DNA of 13,964 bases, taken from positions 46,418 to 60,381 of the forward strand of contig FR903634.1 of NCBI GenBank assembly GCA_000438115.1, written 5' to 3'. Shown here one piece after another: positions 7,296-13,494 of the stretch. The notes beneath the pieces were generated by a model. The model saw only the letters and a program-made list of their open reading frames with translations. It did no database searches and was not told where the DNA came from. The number at the start of each line of letters is the position of its first letter. Position 1 is the first letter of the stretch. The DNA comes from Prevotella sp. CAG:617 (GTDB lineage: Bacteria; Bacteroidota; Bacteroidia; Bacteroidales; Bacteroidaceae). The translations under genes were made by a program, and so were the position numbers.

Positions 7296-8636
7296 CTATG
7301 GCAAACGTTTAACCCCATGTTCCTGCACATAGTGCAAGAATTGTTCTTTGGAACCACTGAAAACGTTTATGTCCACATCTCCATGAATACCACTTACACG
7401 TCCATAAGGAGACAACTGCCAATACAACAAATGCACAAAAGGCTTAAATTCACCATAACGGGCTATCCAAACATCATAATCCAACAACTCTTTAGGAGCA
7501 TGAGGAAGATAATCATTCACGAAACTCTGCCCCACATACAAAAGCGGACGAGTTCCCGTACGTGTTTCTACTATACGCAACCACGACAACATTTCACGAA
7601 ACATGGCCTGTAGTCCCCCCATTTGCTGGATTTGCCGAGGCGTCAATTCTACATCCAACATCGGAGGTAAATCTCCTATTCCAATAGGAGTATTACGGAA
7701 AAAATGACGGGCTTGTGCCTGACCAGACGCGGTTGACATAAAATGATAAGCCCCCACATGAATACCCACGGCACGCGCTTGCTTACGGTCGTTTGCATAA
7801 TATCGATTGACAATGCGTATTCCCTGGGTACTCTTTATATAACAAAAAGAGACAGGGAAATTAACCTTTCCTCCAACTACATTCACATTATTGGATTCAC
7901 TTAGATGACGGATACGCAAATTACGCCAACTTATTCCATATCGCTTGCGACCTTTCTCATGTTGATGACGCGAAATATCAATTCCATAAACACGATTGGT
8001 AGTATATCGCATCCTTTCTCCCCTGAAACGGTTTTTACGCCAAACTCCACATTTAAGCGGACTGCCATAAGCAATTTCCATTCCAAATCCATCACGCTTA
8101 TCACCCGTCCAGTTACCTTCGTAATAACGTTTTCCTGCCGGTTCTTGAAACACTCCATTTCCAGATGCTTGAAATAGTGCATTAAAAGAGCCACGGTAAA
8201 TGCCAATACTATCTGTGCGACACCCTGAAGGTAAAGTATCACTTCTCCAAATACCATAAAATCTCTGTGATGTGGTTAGAAGTACCATCACGCCTTCGCC
8301 GTCCTTACGTCCGCGTTTAAAACTTCCCTCATAGACCTGTTTTCCTGCTACGCGCAAAAATCCCTGACCATCAGGAAATCCTTTTCGGAAAGCACCCTGG
8401 TAACAAGTATCTCCATGCAAATAAAGACCATAACCATCCGGAACGCCCTTTTTCCAAGTTCCCTGATATTGTTTGTCGCCTGAAACTGACACATATTGTC
8501 CATAACCTTCCGGATAACCATCGAGCATTTCTCCCTGATAATACCCGTTATGCCAAAATACAGAATCTTTCGTGCACGAAGTCCATACACATAAGATCAA
8601 AAGCCCCACAAAATATTTTAAGACACGCATTCTCAT
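7296..8636 (-). CDS. MORN-repeat lipoprotein with C-terminal GH25 lysozyme domain
   Basis: The 446-residue protein starts with a hydrophobic segment ending in WTSC, so Cys21 is a likely lipidation site, though Trp at -3 is not ideal. Residues about 31-205 contain at least five MORN-type repeats, such as YQGTWKKGVPDGYGLYLHG (57-75), YQGAFRKGFPDGQGFLRVAG (79-98), YEGSFKRGRKDGEGV (102-116) and YEGNWTGDKRDGFGMEIAYG (172-191). Residues about 216-446 form a GH25 domain with YGIDISRHQ (Asp220), the PPMLDVEL block (Asp328 and Glu330 of the D-x-E pair) and GDVDINVF (Asp422). GH25 enzymes cut the MurNAc-GlcNAc bond of peptidoglycan, and the key acidic residues are present, so it may be active. It could act at the envelope, in cell-wall remodelling or against other bacteria. 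A single nucleotide separates its ATG from the stop of the upstream gene, so the two are very likely cotranslated. Confidence 0.85.
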   Translation of the reverse strand: MRMRVLKYFVGLLILCVWTSCTKDSVFWHNGYYQGEMLDGYPEGYGQYVSVSGDKQYQGTWKKGVPDGYGLYLHGDTCYQGAFRKGFPDGQGFLRVAGKQVYEGSFKRGRKDGEGVMVLLTTSQRFYGIWRSDTLPSGCRTDSIGIYRGSFNALFQASGNGVFQEPAGKRYYEGNWTGDKRDGFGMEIAYGSPLKCGVWRKNRFRGERMRYTTNRVYGIDISRHQHEKGRKRYGISWRNLRIRHLSESNNVNVVGGKVNFPVSFCYIKSTQGIRIVNRYYANDRKQARAVGIHVGAYHFMSTASGQAQARHFFRNTPIGIGDLPPMLDVELTPRQIQQMGGLQAMFREMLSWLRIVETRTGTRPLLYVGQSFVNDYLPHAPKELLDYDVWIARYGEFKPFVHLLYWQLSPYGRVSGIHGDVDINVFSGSKEQFLHYVQEHGVKRLP

Positions 8637-8637
8637 A

Positions 8638-9675
8638 TCACCATAACTTGTTCAAATACGAATAATGCACACATTTTCCATCTGCAAGTATTCCCCACAA
8701 ATGTCCGTTTGACAAAAATATCGGCGCACCATCAATGCCTGAAAGCACCGGAAAACTTTGTGTGGTGTTTTTTCCATTTATCATAAGCTTGCCAGGAATA
8801 AAATCTGGTTCAACGCTATCTGCTAAAGCAAAATCTGCCGGTCTGTTAAAACCTACAAGCTCTGCCGAACGATTCGGACGGTAATTAAAAAACATTCGCA
8901 GCACATCAAAAGGCCTTCCCGTTACAACTGATGCCCCGCCCGGCAAGGTTCCATCAACAGTTTGCAACAGCGCAACATTGTATGCAACGTCATGTTTTAA
9001 CAAGCTGCATTCCACGAATGACGAATCAAGTCCTTTTTCCGAAACCGACCGAACTTGATAATGTGACATACGTTGAAGTTGTAATGCAGATGACGACAAA
9101 CGTTTGTACATTTCCAATTTGTTAGACAATCTGATAAGCGTATCATGATATAACTTCAATTTACTATAATGTTGGGCGACTAACGTATATCCTTCGTCCT
9201 GCACACTATGTGTTCGCATATAATACTGATACTCATTCTCCTCATGCTGAATACGCAACACTTGCTTTCTGCATTGTTCCAACTGTCGTTCCATAAATGC
9301 CATTGGCGACTTTTTAAAGACTTTCAACAAAGAATCATTTGGCACAATATTTCCCGAAGTAAACAAGCGCCCATCATTAAGCCACCAAAAAGGCTGATAC
9401 CAAAAACCACTGGCACGAGTAATCTCTTCAAGGCTACATGCATCAAGTGCCATGCCTAAAAATGAAGAATCAGAAGTATCATAATAATTAAAATAAAGCG
9501 TATCTATACCTGGAGAAGCCAAAAAATAACAACTTCTACACTCTACCCAAACAATGCTGCGCCGACGCACGTCACGACTCACCGGAAGAAAAAGCCATAA
9601 CAGAATAATCAGTACAATAACCAACAAAAAAACAATCCATATCCGTTTTCTATGCAGCAATCCAAATTTACGCAT
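8638..9675 (-). CDS. Membrane-anchored trypsin-fold protein, probable pseudoprotease
   Basis: I do not recognise a named family for this 345-residue protein. A basic N-terminus is followed by one membrane segment (about 12-31), giving a type II anchor with the rest outside the cytoplasm. Pieces of a trypsin-like fold are visible. ASGFWYQPF..LNDGRLFTSGNIV (89-111) resembles the strand pair ending in T-A-A-H-V. NVALLQT (233-239) resembles the D-x-A-L-L strand. GIDGAPIFLSNGHLWGIL (313-330) resembles G-x-S-G-x-P-[IV]-F..G.L.GI. In each, the catalytic residue is changed: His to Asn109, Asp to Asn233 and Ser to Asp315. A helical, probably coiled-coil stretch (about 125-205) is inserted between the first two pieces. 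It is the first gene of an operon with the MORN-GH25 lipoprotein. The fold is inferred from short motifs only. Confidence 0.6.
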   Translation of the reverse strand: MRKFGLLHRKRIWIVFLLVIVLIILLWLFLPVSRDVRRRSIVWVECRSCYFLASPGIDTLYFNYYDTSDSSFLGMALDACSLEEITRASGFWYQPFWWLNDGRLFTSGNIVPNDSLLKVFKKSPMAFMERQLEQCRKQVLRIQHEENEYQYYMRTHSVQDEGYTLVAQHYSKLKLYHDTLIRLSNKLEMYKRLSSSALQLQRMSHYQVRSVSEKGLDSSFVECSLLKHDVAYNVALLQTVDGTLPGGASVVTGRPFDVLRMFFNYRPNRSAELVGFNRPADFALADSVEPDFIPGKLMINGKNTTQSFPVLSGIDGAPIFLSNGHLWGILADGKCVHYSYLNKLW

Positions 9676-9704
9676 GTTTCGATACTCTTTTTCAGTTTTT
9701 TATG

Positions 9705-9735
9705 CAAAGGTAACGTTTGAATATTTGAAAGCAAA
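9705..9735 (-). promoter_or_regulatory. Promoter of the pseudoprotease / MORN-GH25 operon
   Basis: On the - strand TTTG (9735-9732) is followed after exactly 19 nt by TACCTTTG (9712-9705). This is a full match to the Bacteroidetes pattern of TTTG at -33 and TAnnTTTG at -7. It is the only complete promoter recognised in the window. The start of transcription would fall near 9698, leaving a short leader of about 23 nt before the ATG at 9675. Confidence 0.65.
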
Positions 9736-9835
9736 AAAGAAAATAAAGTTTTTTTATTGTTTTTTCAATTTTCGACTTCGACGAAATATAGACCTATTTT
9801 TTTAATATAAATCTACTCGTTTGAACAGAAAATAG

Positions 9836-9843
9836 TATATTTG
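9836..9843 (+). promoter_or_regulatory. Probable -7 box for the small acidic protein gene
   Basis: TATATTTG matches TAnnTTTG. A TTTG exists at 9820-9823, but the 12-nt spacing is too short for a -33 box. Transcription would start near 9850, about 15 nt before the ATG at 9865, and the box overlaps the TTG codon at 9841 that a longer reading frame would use. Confidence 0.4.
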
Positions 9844-9864
9844 AAGTCTATTAAAAGAACTGCC

Positions 9865-10308
9865 ATGGAAATAAAAGAACAAACCATAAGTCAAATTGAA
9901 CGTGCCCTAAAAAAAGTCGCCAACAAACTTGAGTTAAACGTTACGGAACAAAAACCGCTGACCGACATCTTAATACAAGTTAAGCAAGAAAGCGGCGAAC
10001 TCATGGTCTTTAATGACGATGACGAAGAACTTACCCGCTGCGTAATTGAAGAATGGATTGAAAATAAAGACGAAGACTTTTACCTTCAAATTCAAAGTGT
10101 ATTGAAACAGGCCATTACCAATCTTAAAGAAAAAATGGAAAACCTGCCAATACTCAAGCCGTATTCTTTTGTACTGATTGGCGAAGACAAGGAAACCATC
10201 AACGACCTGTATCTTGTTGATGACGATACCATTATGCTTGACGGTGATCTTTTAAAAGGTTTAGATAAGGATTTGGATGAATTTCTAAACCATCTGCTAA
10301 AAGACTAA
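9865..10308 (+). CDS. Small acidic protein of unknown function
   Basis: I do not recognise this 147-residue protein. It has no signal peptide or membrane segment and is probably cytoplasmic. It is rich in Asp and Glu, with acidic clusters at about 50-55 (NDDDEE) and in the C-terminal LDKDLDEFL. It is predicted to be mostly helical at the N-terminus, with a short strand-like stretch SFVLIGEDK (101-109) near the C-terminal part. The start at 9865 is preferred because the eight preceding codons overlap the predicted -7 box. It is transcribed alone, divergently from the pseudoprotease operon, and closed by a strong terminator. Coding character looks sound (long open frame, normal composition), so it is likely a real gene. 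Confidence 0.75.
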   Translation: MEIKEQTISQIERALKKVANKLELNVTEQKPLTDILIQVKQESGELMVFNDDDEELTRCVIEEWIENKDEDFYLQIQSVLKQAITNLKEKMENLPILKPYSFVLIGEDKETINDLYLVDDDTIMLDGDLLKGLDKDLDEFLNHLLKD

Positions 10309-10332
10309 ATTCTGCCTTCTGTTATTATTTAT

Positions 10333-10393
10333 CCTGCCCAAAGATGATAAACCATAATATTATAAGTTTATCATCTTTGGGCAGGGATTTTTT
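10333..10393 (+). terminator. Strong terminator after the small acidic protein gene
   Basis: A perfect 20-bp inverted repeat (10333-10352 with 10366-10385) encloses a 13-nt AT-rich loop and is followed by a run of six T at 10388-10393. It starts 24 nt after the stop codon of the + strand gene. It also lies downstream of the - strand ugd gene and may block its transcript, but on that strand no good U tract follows the stem. Confidence 0.88.
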
Positions 10394-10418
10394 ATTGTAT
10401 CTAAACCTACATAGACTA

Positions 10419-11741
10419 CTATATTCGTGGACGTCCAATGGAATCATAATCAAATCCCATATCCTTCATCTCAACAGGATCATAAATATTTCTTCCGTCT
10501 ATGATGACCGGATGCTTCATAGAGCATTTAACCACTTCCCATGAAGGCAGACGAAATTGTTTCCATTCCGTCAACAAAAGCAAGGCATCCGCATCATATG
10601 CCGCATCATACATATCTTTAGCATACACAACAGAATCACCAAGGCGACGACGGCACTCCTTCATTGCTACCGGATCAAAAACCTTGACCGTACAACCTGC
10701 CTCCAACAAATTCTTGATGGTCACCAGCGATGTGGCTTCACGCATATCGTCAGTTTCTGCCTTGAAAGCCAATCCCCACAAAGCTATAGTACGTCCCTGC
10801 AAATTGCCATGATAATATTGCTTCAATTTTTCAAACAATACGGCTTTCTGACGTTCGTTCACTTTTTCCACGGCACTAAGCACTTCCATCTTATATCCAG
10901 CTTTCTCTGCCGTACGAATCAAGGCTTTCACATCTTTTGGAAAACAAGAACCGCCATAACCACAACCGGGATAAAGGAACTTGCTTCCTATTCGGGAATC
11001 AGAGCCGATACCTTTACGAACCATATTTACATCTGCTCCTACCAATTCACACAAATTCGCGATATCGTTCATAAACGAAATACGTGTGGCCAACATGGAA
11101 TTAGCTGCATACTTAATCATTTCAGCAGAAGGTATGTCCGTAAATATCACCCGAAAATTATTCAACATAAACGGAGCATAAAGTTTGGACATCAAATTGC
11201 GAGCTTTCTCACTCTCCACGCCTACCACGACCCGATCAGGAGACATAAAATCCTTAATGGCAGCACCTTCCTTTAGGAATTCGGGATTAGATGCTACATC
11301 GAAATCTATATTTACACCTCTTTGCTCAAGCTCATGCAAAATAGTAGCCTTTACTTTTTTGGCCGTTCCTACGGGCACCGTACTTTTGGTAACAACCACC
11401 AAATAATGGTTCATATTGGCACCAACCTCGCGTGCTACTTCCAACACATAGGACAAATCGGCGCTTCCGTCTTCATCAGGCGGTGTTCCTACTGCCGTAA
11501 AAACAACTTCCACATCATTCAAACAATCCGTCAGTCGGGTCGTAAAATGCAAACGTCCTTCCTTGAAATTACGAAGCACCATTTCATCCAGACCGGGCTC
11601 ATAAATAGGGATATCTCCCTGCTGCAATCGTTGAATCTTATCAGCATCAATATCCACACAAGTTACGTCTACTCCCATCTCCGCAAAACAAGTTCCGGAA
11701 ACCAGACCTACATATCCTGTACCAACAATCGCAATTTTCAT
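10419..11741 (-). CDS. ugd: UDP-glucose 6-dehydrogenase
   Basis: Oxidises UDP-glucose twice with NAD+ to UDP-glucuronate, a precursor for capsule and other surface polysaccharides. The 440-residue protein is full length for the family. It has the NAD-binding GTGYVGLVSG loop (7-16), GTPPDEDGSADL (85-96), STVPVGT (120-126), NPEFLKEGAA (152-161) with the conserved Glu, Lys210 in EMIKYAANS and the nucleophile Cys266 in GCGYGGSCFPKD (259-270). It also has ALWGLAFKAETDDMREA (about 320-336) at the start of the C-terminal UDP-binding domain. The nearest homologue class also includes UDP-N-acetylmannosamine dehydrogenases, but the LWGLAFKAETDDMR segment and overall form fit the glucose enzyme. The ATG lies only 14 nt beyond a terminator that closes the secG operon, and I could not find a separate promoter for it. 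Confidence 0.93.
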   Translation of the reverse strand: MKIAIVGTGYVGLVSGTCFAEMGVDVTCVDIDADKIQRLQQGDIPIYEPGLDEMVLRNFKEGRLHFTTRLTDCLNDVEVVFTAVGTPPDEDGSADLSYVLEVAREVGANMNHYLVVVTKSTVPVGTAKKVKATILHELEQRGVNIDFDVASNPEFLKEGAAIKDFMSPDRVVVGVESEKARNLMSKLYAPFMLNNFRVIFTDIPSAEMIKYAANSMLATRISFMNDIANLCELVGADVNMVRKGIGSDSRIGSKFLYPGCGYGGSCFPKDVKALIRTAEKAGYKMEVLSAVEKVNERQKAVLFEKLKQYYHGNLQGRTIALWGLAFKAETDDMREATSLVTIKNLLEAGCTVKVFDPVAMKECRRRLGDSVVYAKDMYDAAYDADALLLLTEWKQFRLPSWEVVKCSMKHPVIIDGRNIYDPVEMKDMGFDYDSIGRPRI

Positions 11742-11754
11742 ATATTATAAAATT

Positions 11755-11801
11755 AAAAAATTCCATTCCGGGCGTGTTTTTTACACATACCGGGAATGGA
11801 A
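11755..11801 (-). terminator. Terminator of the lptE-secG operon, just upstream of ugd
   Basis: Read on the - strand, TTCCATTCC (11801-11793) pairs with GGAATGGAA (11769-11761). An inner stem, interrupted by mismatches, includes CC with GG and GTGT with ACAC, and a T6 run at 11760-11755 follows at once. This is a standard intrinsic terminator placed about 40 nt after the secG stop codon. It ends 14 nt before the ugd start codon, so it may also act as a gate on readthrough into ugd. Confidence 0.8.
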
Positions 11802-11840
11802 CAGTTGATTCTGTAATTTATTTATCTGTACATATATTCA

Positions 11841-12191
11841 TTATTTAGCAGGAGCTGCAGGGGCAGCAGGGGCCGAAGCCGGAGCAGTAGTACTGCTGTT
11901 TGGCTGACCCGGCAAATTCATCGGCGCAGTAGTCTTCATATTATCTGTTACGGAAGTGCTGCCCTCCGGAGCCGGAGTCACATAAGCCGTAGCAACGCTC
12001 AATACAACCAGAATTGCAGCCAAAGCCCAAGTGGTTTTTTCTATGACATCGGTAGTCTTACGAACACCCATGATCTGATTGGAAGATGAAAAACTTGAAG
12101 CCAGACCGCCTCCCTTTGATTCCTGGATTAGTACGATAAAGCACATAAAAATAGCAGTCAACACTGCCAATACCACTAATACTGTATACAT
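11841..12191 (-). CDS. secG: Preprotein translocase subunit SecG
   Basis: The 116-residue protein has the two membrane segments of SecG (about 2-22 and 54-71). Between them is the cytoplasmic loop with the conserved VLIQESKGGGLASSFS motif (about 20-35). SecG assists the SecYE channel in protein export. The C-terminal tail (72-116) is a low-complexity Pro/Ala/Thr/Ser stretch ending in alternating Ala-Pro, a feature I associate with SecG of this bacterial group. It starts 7 nt after the TPR-like gene and is the last gene before the terminator, so it belongs to the operon that starts off-window with the sigma-54 type regulator. Confidence 0.92.
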   Translation of the reverse strand: MYTVLVVLAVLTAIFMCFIVLIQESKGGGLASSFSSSNQIMGVRKTTDVIEKTTWALAAILVVLSVATAYVTPAPEGSTSVTDNMKTTAPMNLPGQPNSSTTAPASAPAAPAAPAK

Positions 12192-12198
12192 TTCTATT

Positions 12199-12960
12199 TT
12201 ATGATTTTAATTTTTCGTTAATGACCAATTTCTTCAAAAAACGTATTTGATCTGCAAAGTAACGATTTTTTTTTGGATAATTCAAATTTAATTTGCGGAT
12301 TATTTCAATAGCCTTCTCATAACGTCCCTGCTGAATGTATATTTTAGCCAAGGTTTCCGTAAAATAATCCTCCTCAGTATCATTGTCCTGCACTGTGGGG
12401 TCGGCCTCCATATCCTCTTCTTCCGCTTCGTCCTCAGCTGGTGGTGTCAATACGATCTGTCCCTGATTCTGCCCGATAAAATCATCAATCAGATTACGGC
12501 TCCGCTGTGATTTTTCCGTAACCGGTACTTCCTCTTCGGCATCATCCATCTGCAGCAAATAGGCCGCATAATCCGTAGTAGCATCAGCCACGGTAAGTTT
12601 CCGGCGTGTTGGCATGCTCTCATCCGGCTGTTCATCAAGAAAACGATTTATCAGCGAGGCGGTGCGATCAGCACCTTCTTCATCCGGATTAACCGGGCTC
12701 TTTTTGCGGGCTGCGGGACGCATTTCATATTTCATTCCCTCAATCATGCGAAAAAGCACCCTGCGATCCGGTATCAGAGCTGCGGCACGAGTCAGTTCTG
12801 CTCCAAAATCTGCAGCATGAATCATGTACAGGTTTTGCAGATAAAGCAGGCGAGCGGCATGAAAATAAGGATACTGCTCCACACATGCTTTCAATTCCTG
12901 CGCCGTGGTGGCATCCAGCGATTCCGGATGCGATATATAATATACTATGCTGTTATCCAT
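12199..12960 (-). CDS. TPR-like protein of unknown role in the lptE-secG operon
   Basis: The 253-residue protein has no signal peptide or membrane segment. The N-terminal part (about 1-80) is helical. The middle (85-198) is long, acidic and probably disordered, with an Asp/Glu-rich stretch at 176-198. The C-terminus (about 199-232) fits one tetratricopeptide repeat, with the pattern AKIYIQQGRYEKAIEIIRKL followed by NYPKK. The short motif LI-xx-F-[LI] occurs twice in the middle (103-108 and 157-162). TPR units bind partner proteins, so a scaffold or chaperone role is possible but not shown. It lies 3 nt after lptE and 7 nt before secG, and I recall the same order in Bacteroides, which points to an envelope-related job. 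Confidence 0.8.
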   Translation of the reverse strand: MDNSIVYYISHPESLDATTAQELKACVEQYPYFHAARLLYLQNLYMIHAADFGAELTRAAALIPDRRVLFRMIEGMKYEMRPAARKKSPVNPDEEGADRTASLINRFLDEQPDESMPTRRKLTVADATTDYAAYLLQMDDAEEEVPVTEKSQRSRNLIDDFIGQNQGQIVLTPPAEDEAEEEDMEADPTVQDNDTEEDYFTETLAKIYIQQGRYEKAIEIIRKLNLNYPKKNRYFADQIRFLKKLVINEKLKS

Positions 12961-12963
12961 GTA

Positions 12964-13494
12964 TTACCAGTTTGCAACCGTAGCATTAAATATCTGATCA
13001 ACCAAATCCTTTATCATATCGTTTACAAGTTCTTCCTGTACGGAACTGAGTTGCTGTGACGAGTCATACTGCGTATTTGCCGTAAACTGACGTTCAAAAT
13101 CCTGCGAATGATTCTTATTGTTGACAAAACGAATGTTCACGGTCATGCGCAACTGTACCTGCGATGAATATCCGTCAGCCGAAATGGCTTTGTTGTATTG
13201 ATCATAACCCACAATTTCGCCAGAAATCCGCAAATCGCCATTACGTTTGACCAAGCTCAGGCGCGTCTGATTAACAAACTGGTCCTGCAACTTGTTGTTG
13301 AACATTGCTTCCATAGGTGCCCACACATAGGCAGATCGAATAGGCACATTATCAATCTGAATGGTCTTGATTTCATTATAGTTGATTGAAGCGCCGGTAA
13401 AGCCATAACTGATGGTACACGACACGCAACTAACCAGAGCAAGACAGACTCCCAGATAAAGAGTCCACCGACGCTTGAACTTATTCCAATCCAT
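12964..13494 (-). CDS. lptE: LptE-like outer-membrane lipoprotein
   Basis: LptE plugs the LptD barrel and helps place lipopolysaccharide in the outer membrane. The 176-residue protein starts with a basic segment, a hydrophobic stretch and two possible lipobox cysteines (Cys23 in LVSC, Cys26 in CVSC). The mature part begins TISYGFTGASINY, then has IQIDNVPIRSAYVWAP, GDLRISGEIVGYDQY, VQLRMTVNIRFVN and a C-terminal helix ending QIFNATVANW, which I recognise from Bacteroidales LptE proteins. The start at 13494 is chosen because it gives a proper signal sequence; a longer frame from 13614 would overlap 40 codons of the preceding gene. Even so, the first 14 nt overlap the end of the regulator gene, a sign of coupled translation. 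Confidence 0.88.
   Translation of the reverse strand: MDWNKFKRRWTLYLGVCLALVSCVSCTISYGFTGASINYNEIKTIQIDNVPIRSAYVWAPMEAMFNNKLQDQFVNQTRLSLVKRNGDLRISGEIVGYDQYNKAISADGYSSQVQLRMTVNIRFVNNKNHSQDFERQFTANTQYDSSQQLSSVQEELVNDMIKDLVDQIFNATVANW

Larger units (their letters stand above)
9676..9864. other. Divergent intergenic region with two promoters
   Basis: This 189-bp, very AT-rich region lies between the pseudoprotease gene and the small acidic protein gene. It contains a complete promoter for the - strand operon and a -7 box for the + strand gene. The remaining sequence is mostly A and T runs, and I see no other structure worth calling. Confidence 0.6.

Noticed and set aside
9770..9786. Short hairpin TTTCG / CGAAA with a TTCGAC direct repeat
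   Set aside because: Only a 5-bp stem in an AT-rich intergenic stretch with no T run after it; too weak to call a terminator or operator.
10557..11276. A 239-codon open frame on the + strand
   Set aside because: It lies entirely antisense to ugd, whose protein motifs are complete. Its translation is rich in His, Ile and Ser without recognisable domains, as expected of a shadow frame.
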